Below are positions 38,322-61,330 of a stretch of DNA of 64,000 nt, one piece after another. Position 1 is the stretch's first letter. Each line of letters begins with the position of its first letter. The translations under genes and the position numbers were made by a program. Below the pieces are notes generated by a model that was not told where the DNA came from, ran no database searches, and saw nothing but the letters and a program-made list of their open reading frames with translations. This DNA is from Casuarius casuarius (Eukaryota; Chordata; Aves; Casuariiformes; Casuariidae), in assembly GCA_003342895.1 (NCBI GenBank), contig PTFA01000336.1, positions 716,727 to 780,726 on the forward strand, given 5' to 3'.

Positions 38322-41300
38322 TTCACATGCAGGACTGAAGGTGTCGAACTGGATATCCCTTGGCTCTACTCCTAGAAGAATTTACAGCTGTCTCACTGAA
38401 ATAGGAATGCTGTTAGCTTCTCAGCTCTTTATGAATCTTGTCTAATAACTGTTTGATATCCAGGATGCTCAGTGTAAGCCCTAAGCTTCTCTTTTAGGCC
38501 AAAGGATAAATGCAGTTGTCTCTAAAGCATAGGAGGAAGAGTTTCTTATGTCTTTTATTAATCCAGCCTGCTGGTCTTGGCTCCTTCTATAGTCTTCCCT
38601 AGTATGGGTAGTCTTCTGAAGTAGCATGTCAGTTTTGTTCTGGATGGACTTACAAAGCTTTTGTATAAAACAATGATCAGTATTTTCCAAATTTATCTGA
38701 CTGGAATTTACTTCTTTCACNCTCATAACTCCACTACTACTTCACATTCTAACATACCACATCTTTAAATTTTTAAATCAGTTTCCTGGAACTTCTCCCC
38801 CCAAAAATCAGAAACTATAGTCTGGCTTCTGATTAAGCAAGTAATGTAGAATAACTAGCCAGTTCGCCCATCAGAATTGAAAAGACTTGTCATGAAGGCT
38901 ACAGAACCCTGTGCCGGACCAGAGACTTTGCAGTGCAGCAGACTCTCAGCAGTGCAGCAGCCATCGAGCTGAAGCTGTGTGAGCCCTTCCACTTGGAACT
39001 ATGTTCTGATCTTCTGTGTATAGCGCTCTGTCCAGTGCTAATCTATCCCTTGTTTCTGGTACACTGCCTGAGTTTGTAATGAGTTAGAACTGTAGTGAGG
39101 AGACTGAGCTATTTAAAGTTAGGAGGTATCTGTGAGATCCTCAGTGCAGTCCAGGTTGCTTTTGTATAGTCTGTAACATAGGTTGAGCTCTTGGTACTGA
39201 GCTAACCCTGACTGCATTTATGGTGTTGAAGTGCCTAGCAATTCTTAGCTCTCCATTTGGTGTAGGCAGCNGACAATTTTTGTCTCTCTGTAAAATATGT
39301 TGATTTTAAAATGTTTTCATGTGTGTGTTTATATATTGTTGTCTTTTTTCAATTTTTTCCTTCTATTTGGAAGGTGGAAGTTCATTAAAAATTTGAATTA
39401 CTGCTATTTCTTCTTTTTTTCAATTGCAATAATCAATTGCTCCATTTAAAACAAACTTTTGACTGAAAATTCACCTACTACTATTGAAATACCTTTGATA
39501 GCTATTTGAGAGGACTTTTCATAACATGAACTTGCATTTTTCTCTCTCATTTCCTAGTGTTAGTCTTCTATGATCTGACTCTCACAGGACATTTTTATTT
39601 TTGAAAATAGTGCCAAAGTCACAAATGACTTGGATACTATACCTAAAATAACTTTCAAGTTTCTTAAGGTTTTCTTAAGTTTCTTAAGTATTATTAACCA
39701 GTAGAGGGTGCTCCAGTAGTACTTCATAAGCATTATCCTGTTTATTGTGTTTTAAGTTTTCTTTCAGCATGTTTCCAAGTGTGCCAGATTAAACAAAATA
39801 AACAAAAAGCCACGCATCTGCANAGGAAAAGGACTGTGGCAGCACTTAAGCAATTCCAGTTTTATGTTTAATTTATACTGTACAGACTTTTTTAAACTCC
39901 CCCTAGGGCTTTAGGAATTAAAGTCTACAGCATGTCTCATCTATAGGCTAACTTCCCATACCTTTGTAGTGCCTCAGACTTGATGTACTGCTGTTAAAAT
40001 CTCCATAGAGATAATATATTTACAAAAATTATATTATTTTTCAAGTCAAATTATGATGAGAACTCAATTTTTAAACCTTTTCTCACACAGTGGTTATTAT
40101 AACCATTGCTCTATCAGAAATCTGGAGATCTTACACAACTCTTACTTTTTTCAGCAATCCACTGTGATTCAAGGTGTAAAGCTGGGATTACATCCCAAGT
40201 TATGGCTGTACCTCTTTAAGGATGGGGGGTGGCGGGGAGGAGAGGAAGTGAATTACTTTTAAAGAATTAATTTACTTTCTAGAAAAAAAATTACAAATGG
40301 CAATTCTTATTTATTTCATTTTTGGTAATATAATATTAGCTGTGAAAGAATGAGCACTATCATGTTTTCCTCCTAACACAGTTGGAATGTTGTTTTGAAT
40401 ATGGCTTTCTTTTAAAGATTAACTTATGGTTATCAATGACAGCACACATTGTTTTATTGAATTTAATTTGAAGCACCTGTTGTTGGAAATTTAGAGATCA
40501 TCCANGAGCATCTAAAATTGCCCAAGTATAAGCGTGAATGCCAAGAGAATGTCAACTATATCCAAGTTTTAGTATGTTATGGGAAAATGATCTTTTATGG
40601 TCTTTGGTATTGCTGACTTGGGACTGATATCTGTCTGTATATATAAATGCAAAAGCATTTATTCTCTTGTGGTCTCTGTTTTGTTTTATTAAATACATAT
40701 GGAAGTGCATATTAAATTGCTTGACTGGCAAAAGGTAAAATAATGAGGATGCAGTTACTGTGCACTATTAGTAGTATTCTGCTTTTCATGTTCCCAACCT
40801 TAGTTTTCATGGGAAACATCCCAAAATCTGGATGGAGGACTGAAATACTAGTAAGAGATCATATTTGTTTAAACAGCATACAGCAATGCTTTAAGGACTC
40901 TCCAGAAGTAAAATGAGTGATTGATCAGTTTTGCAATTTAGCATAAGAGGGAAAGATAATCTAGTGCTACAGCAAGTGTTAGCTCAGAAACCCAAAGGAA
41001 AATTCAGATATTAAATCAACCTTTTTGCTGTACCTCCATCTCTCCAAGTCCAGGGCATCTACCATTTGCAAACCCAATTNTTTAAAGGGCGCCATTGCTT
41101 CACATTGTTAAAATAGGTTTATGTTTCTAAATGCAGACTCTGCAAAATATATCGTAACCTCTCTCCTAGCAGTTCTACTGCTACTTCAGTTGCAGCAATG
41201 GAAGCTATCAACACCTAAGTTTGGTATCCCATTGCGGTTAAGAACTGGGGCAACTATGGGGAAAAACTTCTGAGTGGGAAAAGGATCTCTAAGTATACTT

Positions 41301-42400
41301 ATTTCTGTAGACATCTATAAAAGCTTCTTTCGATATTTTTTTCATCAAGAGTTGGCTCTGTTGTCTTGTTAAGTCACNGGAAGCTCTCTTCAGGTCTGCC
41401 TGGGATTCTAGAATAAAAAAGCCATTTTCTGCCATCAGCTGTAAACTCCCCTTAGCCTTTTTTGGCCTACTGGCTGTTCCTAATACAACTGGTTACAGGA
41501 TTTCAATTACAAATGCCAATTGTGTGCTGTTCTCTTGGCTTTTTGCTTCTGGGCTGGCAAAGGTCAGTAGGAGCGTCACGTAGACAACGTTGCAGTGACG
41601 TGTGGACATCTTGACCTGGGGTTTCTCCTGTTTGTAAGTCTCAGTATGTGCATAGTCTCAATATGTATTTTGAGTGGTTTTTTACACGTGTTCATAGTAC
41701 AGGCACATACACCCTATCACCTNAGGCCAGGAAACCTTTTTTTCTTTTGTAACGTCCATAATGGGTGAGATGGGGTTTTTTTTGCCTTCTGTCATGCTCA
41801 GCATGCACCTGACAGCATTTACGATGATCTTAAGCACCTTCCTGGGATGGAGTCCTCTATGGCTGCAGGCCTCTCTTTCAGCCGTGTCACAGGGCTGGTT
41901 ATCCCTCCACCATCCACGATCGATTATGTAGCTTGGCAATAGATTCTCTGAAAATTTACTTTTCATATAATGGGAGCCTGGAGCGAGTGCAAGCTCTTTT
42001 CAGGCCTTGCTGCAGCAGCAGCATGGAAGCCCAGGGGAACCTGCTGCGTGTCCTGGCCCCCTTGTCCATGTTTAACGTGTTCCATGCTAGCACCAAAGCA
42101 ACTGAAAAGTCTCAGAAGTCCTGCTAGGCCTCCACTAGGCCCTTCTGATCTACTTTTGTAAATGCTCTCCTATCTTTAATCCTAGCCCCGTATCTCTTTA
42201 AAATCTTGGGTCTATTTTGATTGCTATTTTGATTGCTATTTTGATTATGCTGCATTGTCTATTGTCTGAATTGTCTCCTGTCAACGTCTGTAGCAACAGG
42301 GTACTGCTCTGCCTAATCCTGATGTTTGATACTAACAAAGAGGAGGAGAAAACCTTAAAAAAAATTCTTTCCTTCTAGGGTTTCCTTCCAGCAAAGGTTA
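38322..42400. other. KNL1 3' UTR and KNL1-RAD51 intergenic DNA
   Basis: The KNL1 3' UTR begins at 38322. Candidate poly(A) signals are ATTAAA at 39384-39389 and AATAAA at 39797-39802. The sequence cannot decide which is used. The remainder is AT-rich with no convincing exons or recognisable transposon. A 94-codon - strand ORF (41682-41966) in a more GC-rich patch was examined and not accepted. Confidence 0.5.
42212..42247 (+). repeat. 12-bp tandem repeat, three copies
   Basis: The unit CTATTTTGATTG occurs at 42212-42223 and 42224-42235, with a third copy differing in the last base at 42236-42247. It sits about 160 bases before the RAD51 CpG island. Confidence 0.9.
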
Positions 42401-42760
42401 AAGGGGGGCGGCCCCTTTAAGGCGGGGGCGGGGCCCCGTGCACGCCGGCCCTGCCCCCTGCTCCNGCCTAGCTGCGCACGCGCGGCGGAGGGAGGAAGGC
42501 GCTGCGCCCGCCGTCACGTGACGCGGTGGCGGGCTCCTCCGAACCGTCGAGCGCCGCGCGCGTAACGGCCGAGAGCGGCGCCGAGCTGGGCCGGGCTCCG
42601 CCGCGGGTGAGTGAAGGGGGGCGGGGGGGCAGCCCGGCCCCCCCCCCCCCTCCCCCGGCTCCTCTGCCTCTCCGCCGGTTCGCGAGGGGCCGGCAGGGCC
42701 CGGCCCGGCCCCGCTCGGAGGGAGGCCTCGGGCGGGGGAGGGGCGATGCGTGAGGCAAAT
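42400..42760 (+). promoter_or_regulatory. RAD51: CpG-island promoter of RAD51
   Basis: A short, very GC-rich island with many CpGs. It has an Sp1-type box GGGGCGGGGC (42424-42433) and a perfect 12-bp palindrome CGTCACGTGACG (42512-42523) containing an E-box CACGTG that also resembles a CRE half-site arrangement. No TATA box is seen. It ends in the first-intron donor region and a C13 run (42638-42650). Confidence 0.8.
42540..42606 (+). other. RAD51: Candidate non-coding first exon of RAD51
   Basis: A consensus donor CGCGG|GTGAGT lies at 42606/42607, downstream of the palindromic E-box. The ATG-bearing exon has an acceptor before 43860, so an untranslated first exon is needed, as in human RAD51. 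The 5' boundary is a guess. Confidence 0.5.
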
Positions 42761-43886
42761 CTGTGAGGAAAAACACCGTCCGTTGAAACGACCTGCAAAA
42801 TAAAGCTGGGAGGAAAGTGCTGGCGCTGCGGAGCTCTTTGTCCCGTGTGTCCCCCCCCCCATCCCCCTACCAGTGTGAGAGTGCCTGCATAAGNATACAC
42901 AGCGTTGCCTTAACGGTGGGCAAGCCAGGAGCATTACAAAGTGTCACACTTGAGGGGTTGACTGCTAAAGATTAGGATGAGCTGTGGGAGATGGGTTATA
43001 GCCCATATGCTTAGTGTGGATTTCTGCTGCCTGTTNTTGAGTAAAAAGATAAAAAAAATACTGGGCTTTTGTGCTGATACCNTGTAATTGCTCCTGCTGT
43101 GTTCCTGCTTGAGACCTTCTTTTACTCTGCATGGGCAATTTGTATCTGTTAGATGCTGTTTAGTGATTTCTACATCTAGCTTCTACCAAATCCACAAGAT
43201 AAACGTCATGCNGCATGAGGAATGTTACTCCTGAAGAGCATCTAACTTTCCATACGGTGATGCACTCTTAGCTGCTTGTGACCTGTGTCGTGTTCCTCTG
43301 CTTGGTGTTTGGAAGGGTGGTGCTTATGCGCTACAATATTAGCAGGGTACAAAGGGAGGCTCTAAAGCTTGCTTCAAACTTCTGCAAGGTACTAGCGTTT
43401 GTGGTGACACAAGGGCAGTCTTCTGGAAATAATCAGCTTATGATGTCAAGTGCCAGGNTAAAGTAATGTGTCTGATCTTATAAGGTGACTGCATAACTTT
43501 GTGTTAAAATGAGATTCTGCTAATAGTAGTAAACTTATTAACAAACAATCCTGTGAAGAAATCTTCACTATTTTACTCCTAAAAATATTCTGGAATTCTC
43601 TGTTAAACCTCTTATTATTTCTTATTAGGTGCCCTGAGAGTTCTTTGGTTTGTTNTTTTTTTATGATGTTTATACTACAATGGAACGCACATGGAAGATA
43701 CTTCTTATAGTACTCATATCACAAACTAAGAGATAAGGATGGGGAGGAAGCTGTCGCTTATTGCTTTGCATGATCTGTTAACATATTTTGGAACAATTGG
43801 CACATATAATTGTTTGAATGGTGTATGTTGCATAACAAAGTTATTTGGTTTTCTTCCAGAGAGGACTGTGCTGAATATCTGATACA

Positions 43887-54802
<10,916 letters not shown>

Positions 54803-55441
54803 AGACTGCTTTCCATTTCTCATGTAATCTGACACTAGCGGCTGTAAAAGGCTGCTTTCTTTGTGGCATCTTACAGATGCTTTCCCACTGCAGCTGCTGT
54901 TCAAATGCTGATGGAGGAATCTGTTCATTTCAACATTCAGGTACATCAGGTGAATACATTTTGAGACACATCTGAAGGTGTAGTTGGAAGAGATTTTCCC
55001 TCTTTGGCTTTAGTCACATGTTAGATTAANATGGTTTCTTGAGAAAATTTTCGGAGGACCATAGTCTTTGTATTTTTCCTCACAGCTGGTGCTACAGTTG
55101 GATTCTACCCATGGACATAGTGCAGTAAGATGATAATATGTGGCAATAGTTTATAATTTGGTGAATTTGAAATAAGATTGATGGGTTTGTCAAATATGGA
55201 AAGTGATGATTTAAATACTTAATCAGTTGTTTTAATGATTAATTAGAAAATAAAGCAGAATGGTATTCTGCAGTAAGGATTTGAGAATATTGTGGGGATT
55301 GATAATCACAATCCATATTCTTTATGTTAATTTTGTTTTGAGTGCTGTAGCATCGTCTGTTTTTTGGGGGGAACTGTTGATTTACATGTGAATTGCATTT
55401 TTGGTATCTCATCAATTCTCTGGAAATGTGCCTTTAATAAA
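54803..55441 (+). other. RAD51: RAD51 3' UTR with poly(A) signals
   Basis: Follows the RAD51 stop. AATAAA occurs at 55249-55254 and again at 55436-55441. The second precedes a plausible cleavage site. Which is used cannot be told from sequence. Confidence 0.6.
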
Positions 55442-58278
55442 AGGACTATGAGAAGCACTGATGACATTACAGGTTTCTGGGATTCCACCAAGTGTTAATT
55501 CAGACTATGGCATTTCTGATGTGCAAGTAGGTAGAAGTCCCATAAATCTTCATAGGTGGCCTCTGAATTTCAAACTGGAATATTTTTTTTCTAGGCTAAT
55601 CTTCATAGTCANGCTAACAAAATGCATTTCCTCCTCAGTTTAAGAGAGATATGTGCAGTACAGCTGTGTTTGTTGTAAGTGCCCTGTAAATGTGTCTTAA
55701 GAGTTTTCTGAGATGAGGTCTTAGCAGTGTAAAAGTTCTTTTATATTATGCAGTATTTTTATATAAGCTGTTCTATTGTGAACTACTCTAAACTTGATTA
55801 AAGATGATAATATTACAGTGGAGGGTTGGCAATAAAAAATATTTTCCTTGCCAGCACTCTTTTTCTTGGACAAATAGTGAAGAATATGACAGTGGGACTC
55901 AACTATGGCTTACAGGCTAGCAGACATAAGCTGAATTTATTCAGGTATCTAAATACTTACACTATGCTGACTACTAAATCTCATCAAATGCCAAATTGTC
56001 TACTGACTCACTCATAGCTAAATGCCTTTGTTCTTAAATTCTGCACAGTCAGTGGAGCATCTGCTGTTTCTGATCAGAAGATGTACACGAAGGGCCATGT
56101 TGGCCATTGCTGTCAGCATTGTCTGCAGCTGAGTTTCAAGAACTAAAACTCATGCTAAAATGTTAACTAGGAGATTAAATTGGCATTGAGCTCTATCATT
56201 AAGGAACTGAGAAGTTCAGTGTTTTTAGTGACAGAGGCTCAGCACTTGCTACTCACATTTGCCCTGCNTGTAGGTGAATCTGATTGTACTGCCTGTGCTT
56301 GCTGCTAACATGGCCAATTAGAAGATCCTGTTGTTGCCTGAAGCATGCTAGATGTTAATCATTCTGGCTGAAACCTGACATGGCCAGTGTCTGTAATAGG
56401 CCAATACTTCTTGTGGGGGAAAAAAATGGCAAAGACTTTCAGCTGTCTTCAGAAGTGAGGCTAGAGGAAAGGGAAATGTTATGCCCTCTGCCAAAGAATG
56501 TCCAAGCTGTTTCTCTTTTGAGAATTTCTAGTCTTTCTGTTTTTTTAAGTCACAAGTTTGGCAGGAGCTGGTCTCTGCCATCAATGAAAAGTCTCTTGCT
56601 ACCCCTGCAGAAATTTGCTTACAGGTGACCAAGTCATGGACCTCACAGTCAGTTCTGATCTGTCCAGAACACTTGTTAGATGTTTGCAGTTTTCCTTTTT
56701 GTGTGTGGGTGTGCCCTGCTCGGGGCCCAGTTTAAGAATCAGACTAATGGCAGCTGTCTTTACCAGTGAAAAAGACAGATTGTGTTGCTCCCAGTAACTG
56801 GCTTGATTCAGATGTGTAAGGGGAAAATCACTGGACCTACAGAGAGCAGAGGAATGTTTCTTCCAGAATTTTTGTTCCAGAGAAAGCTAGGACTGGCTGG
56901 GAAAATGAGATGAGGAATAGGAGTGAGAAAGTGGGGAGAGGAAAAACAGGTCAAACAAATGTGAGGATGGGGACATGGGACTAACTCTATGGGCAGAGGG
57001 ACTGTCAAAAGGAGCAGGAGATAAGGTGACGCTGAGATGGGGTAAGGGAATAGGTTGAGAACTAGTCAGCTCAGATGTAGAACTAGGGAAAGGCAACTGA
57101 GACTACACAGCTTGTATCCAGTGAGATCCAAACTCCAAAGTGTGCCCCTTTACGATTTTTTTCTTTAATGTAACTGTGTAATACACTTGCAGTTGCTCAC
57201 AGTATAAACTAGAATGTTTATCTGGACTTTACCATATTTCAGGCTGCATACAAACATAGGGTTTAAGTAATCTGAGTATGAACTTTAATATGCTAAAAAT
57301 TTCAGGAGGAACCAGTACTGTCTTCTGGTTTAATAGAATATTAAGTTGACACACTGAATTCTGAACACTGCCAGGCAGTACAGTCATTCCAGTTTGGAGA
57401 ACACTGTATTACCTGTTGAAATGCACTTCTGACTGTTCATTTCTCTTAGGTTTTACAAATCCGATCAGCTATTTAATACGACGGCTTAAAAGTACACAGC
57501 TTGCAGCTTTGGTATGATTTCCAGCAATCAACTGCATTTTCTTAAAAATCCACTTTGTAAACAAAATATCATTTGGTATCATTTAGAGATAAATGCCATT
57601 CTTTTGGAAGAGGCTGGGGGTGGGGGACAGCTTGTTTTTTGACTTTCAGTGTAGCAGAAAGTTGTAATGTCTTATTTGGTTTCTGCGCTGTTGCTTCTCT
57701 TCAGTGCATTTTTGAAGGGGAAGTTTTGACATGTCTGTATCATAGTCCTCCACTGTTTGTATCTCTTTGTATGCTAATGCTGTATATTCAATCTAATAGA
57801 ACAATTACTTCTGAAGTTCTTTTCTCTGTTCATACAATGCTCTGCGTGCGAACTGATTTTTCTAATAGCCTGCAGTACTTCTCTTAGCTAGCTGAAAGAT
57901 TTATAACTTTGTGGTTGGGGAAGCAAAAGGGAAGAGAATAGGAAATACTTGTTCCTATTCTCTAAGCTCCTGTATGGCCTATGCTCTGAAATGCATGGGA
58001 TTTTTGTTTTTTTATTTTTCTCTCTTAAACTCAAGAACCCTCTCTTAAAGATCTTTTCTCTAAGTTATCCTGTGACATCCCTATAGCAGCTGCACAGACA
58101 AATATCTTCGTAGAGGCTTTAAGTCGCTTATGACATAGTGCTACAAAACATTAATTTTTCAAACATTTTTCTTGTTTTCTGTTTTTTTTCTTGATGTTTC
58201 CAAAAAATCCAAAAGTTACTCTCAAGGCAGTAGAGTGTCATTAGAAATGATATTCACTTATAAATTCTTGAAAGTGCT

Positions 58279-58318
58279 TGTGTGTGTGTGTGTGCGCGCG
58301 CGCACGCATGTGCGTGCA
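58279..58318. repeat. 40-bp perfect pyrimidine-purine alternation, (TG)n/(CG)n
   Basis: Eight TG dinucleotides (58279-58294) run into CG, CA and TG steps to 58318 without a break in pyrimidine-purine alternation. Such tracts, especially with CG steps, favour left-handed Z-DNA. It is intergenic, 3.5 kb past RAD51. Confidence 0.85.
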
Positions 58319-60449
58319 CTAGGCTGGCTCACATTCATCCAGCCAATTTTTTCTAAGTGTGAACTGATGTCTAGATGCAAAGACCAATTTATTACTGAAT
58401 TGAAATAGCTTGAGTGTATAGAAATGTGTACATAGTTCTGGACTAGTAATGATCTCATTAGAGCATGATAGAGAGATGCAGAGTGGTTTGATTAATTAAA
58501 ACTACACAGATACAGTCTGGAGTGTTTTGGTTTTTTCACGTTTCTCTTGAGTTGCAGTTGTCAGTATTTCGCTGTCTGGATTGCTGTAGTTCTTTCAGCA
58601 CTGGCTAGTTACCAGTCACGAATGCTCTGCCCATCCTCTGAAGGATGATGCATCTGTTTTGAATTTCCAGAAAAGTTGGCAACACTATTAGCTATGCAAT
58701 TTGCATTTTGTACACAAATTAAAAACTCTCATAATACAAATGTGAAATGCAAAAACCACGAGGCTCAAGGAGCTAAGCGAGGCTCACAGTTGGAAAAACA
58801 CAAGCACAGTGTCATGTTGAGAAATATTCTCATGTTTTCTTTATAAGAGAACAGCCACATCTCATAACTTGTTGCATCTTACTTTGTGGGCAGATAGTTG
58901 GCTGAGTTTATACCATTGTGTGTGGTCAGTGAAGTTTTCCCAACTATCCAGCTTTAGGAGCATATGCTAAATTTTTCCAGATGCAGCCATGGTGGTGCAA
59001 GTGTAGAGAAAGAGCTACTCAATGGCTCCAGTTATCCCTTTCTGTTAGCTTTGCAAATATACAAACCCACTGTGTCACAACAGAGCTTTCCCCGGGATGT
59101 GTTTTTAATTACGATGGGGGATCTTCGTGAAAGGTCAGAACTTGGACTGAAAACAATCAGATTGCTGCATATGGTTTATATTATCTCAGTTCAATACTAC
59201 TAGTGCCTAGGTTTCCCCACTGAAACCTGAGGTTGCTGCATTTAGGAGAGGGGAAAGGAGTGACCTTGTATAACCCACGTTACTCTAGCTGAGGAAGAGA
59301 ATAATGATTGAAGATAGAGGTGCCTAAAGTCTAAGATAACACATGGTTGTTTTCACTGCCTAACTTGAGTTAATTAAACTACACAAACTTGTATTTCAGT
59401 TTATCGCTGTGCTACTGACTTTGGCCAGTAGCATGTATTAGTCTTGGCGGTAGCAGTTTTTGTCATGAAATCAATGTGTTTATGTTGTGCTATTGAAATG
59501 CAACTTTAACAGTCCATAGCTCCTGGCGCAGACTTCACTGTTGCTGGTCAAAGAAGCTGACAGGACAAATTGTAGACTCCTTCAAGAACTAAAAAGACCA
59601 TGTACGATCCACCGTTTCCCATCAGCCTGTTTCAGCCTTCATTTTCAAGAGAAATTTTTAAATATAAATTACTTTCTCTGTGCTATCTAGGTACGTGGTT
59701 CTTCATTCTTTGTCTCACTCAAGTAGCCTGTGTCCTCTTACAGGAAAGGCAGAAAATATCTACATAACCCAAAATATGTACATAACCCAACCGCGATGTG
59801 AAGCTTTAAACAAACTTTGGAGCACTCAATATTTGTTTGTCTGATCGTTAAATACAGGACACAAAAGAAGTTTTAATAACTGTAAACTTGAGGTTTCAAA
59901 TGAATGAAGAAAAAAATACAACTGAAGGAACACCTTAGGTGAAGCTTAAGGTTACATCCAGAATGTTTAAGGTGTCTTATCATAACAATAAATCCAAAGG
60001 TAACTGTGTTGGAACAGACACAGAGTAACTAGTTAAAACACTATCACATGCAATTATGCTAGAGGTTTTTCTTTAGTTAAATTACTCATGCTGTGCCCTG
60101 TTGAAAAGATGAACTTCTGAGAGATTATTTATGTTGCACAAAATCCCATACTATGTCATGCCTGACAGCCTTACAAGTGCCAATATCTAAGTATGGGTGA
60201 GTTTTCTACCACAAGTGCCTTTTTTGTCTACTGCAGGCTTCTAGCATTACTCTGAAGACTGTTGTGCTGCTTGGAAGGACTGGCTTAATTGAGTCTTGCC
60301 ATCATTACTAACCTTCCCTTTTTTATCTGCCTAAGAGCTAATGGTTGTAGAAGTGGCAGTACCTGTGGCCGTTAATCTGCTTAGTGAGTTAGTGTCCAGG
60401 ACTTCTTGCTACACAAGAAATCTCACTCCACTGCAAGTGCCGCTTGATT

Positions 60450-60472
60450 CCCCCCCCCCCCCCCTTTTTTTT
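60450..60472 (+). repeat. Homopolymer C15 followed by T8
   Basis: A pure pyrimidine tract in intergenic DNA. Run length is uncertain because such tracts sequence poorly. Confidence 0.85.
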
Positions 60473-61330
60473 AATTGCATTTGCAGTAGTACATCACCAG
60501 TCTGATGACAAAGGGAATATTCTCAGTGTTACTGCACTGCAAATGAAAACAAGCCGATATTTTCGTACACAGGAGGGTGTTTGAGTGTTGAATGGATGTT
60601 GGGGGGGGAGTGGGGAAAAAAACCCAAAAAACAGAAGTAGTGTATCTTTGCACCTTTTCAGAAAATAAGCCTTGAGATTAAGTTTCACTTAAATCCTTGG
60701 GTTTTTTAAAAGCAGTTGTATTCTNCTGCTTCTTAAATTTATTCTGTAGATTTTTTTTGGCAGAAAATTGATTGTAAGGTAACTTAACTATACTTGTTTG
60801 TCCATATGTTATATAAAATATGATACTTCAATCACTGATGCTCCATCAGGTATTAGAAGAAAAAAACCCTAGGTCTTCTGCAAAAAGAAAACTACAGTTG
60901 TGTGCAAATCCCCAGCGCCACTCCTAAGGAAAGGCTTTGCCTGTGCACAAGCTTTTACCCCTGGAATGAAAGTGAATCTTTGAGACTGGCTGGTANGGGT
61001 TAATGTGATAGAACATTTCACTAGCCTGACAATCAAATCCATTCTATAACTGTGGGGTCAAATTCTACACTATGCCTAGAACATGCAAGTGAAATTAATA
61101 TTCTTGCAGAGAAATAGACTCCCATCTCATGCCAGACAGCACAGAAATGAAAAGGCTGATTGACCTGACTTCTTACTTGCAGATTTAATCAAAGACATAA
61201 TCAACTGGATTGGATTTTTACTCAAAACAGCAGGTAATGCAAGGCACACTGCAAGAGCTGTTGGTAGCTGCTTCTGGCTACTATCATACAGATTTGGAGT
61301 ATCCTTGTTTGGCTCCACGCAAGAGTTCTT

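Larger units (their letters stand above)
55442..61330. other. Intergenic DNA downstream of RAD51
   Basis: AT-rich sequence with no recognised exon, RNA gene or dated transposon. In human the next gene, RMDN3, lies beyond RAD51 on the opposite strand. I looked for its terminal exon on the - strand and did not find it, so it probably lies past the window. A purine-rich stretch at about 56880-57100 was noticed but not explained. Confidence 0.5.

Noticed and set aside
41682..41966. 94-codon - strand ORF upstream of RAD51, possible antisense gene
   Set aside because: No recognisable family or clear splice acceptor. Human has a divergent non-coding RAD51 antisense transcript, but nothing here shows one. 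The + strand is also open in the same patch.
42398..42934. Long - strand ORFs across the RAD51 CpG island
   Set aside because: They overlap in several frames and consist of low-complexity Pro/Arg/Gly-rich sequence, as expected when GC is very high. There is no family resemblance.
58964..59203. 79-codon + strand ORF in intergenic DNA
   Set aside because: It has no splice context, no family resemblance and a length expected by chance.
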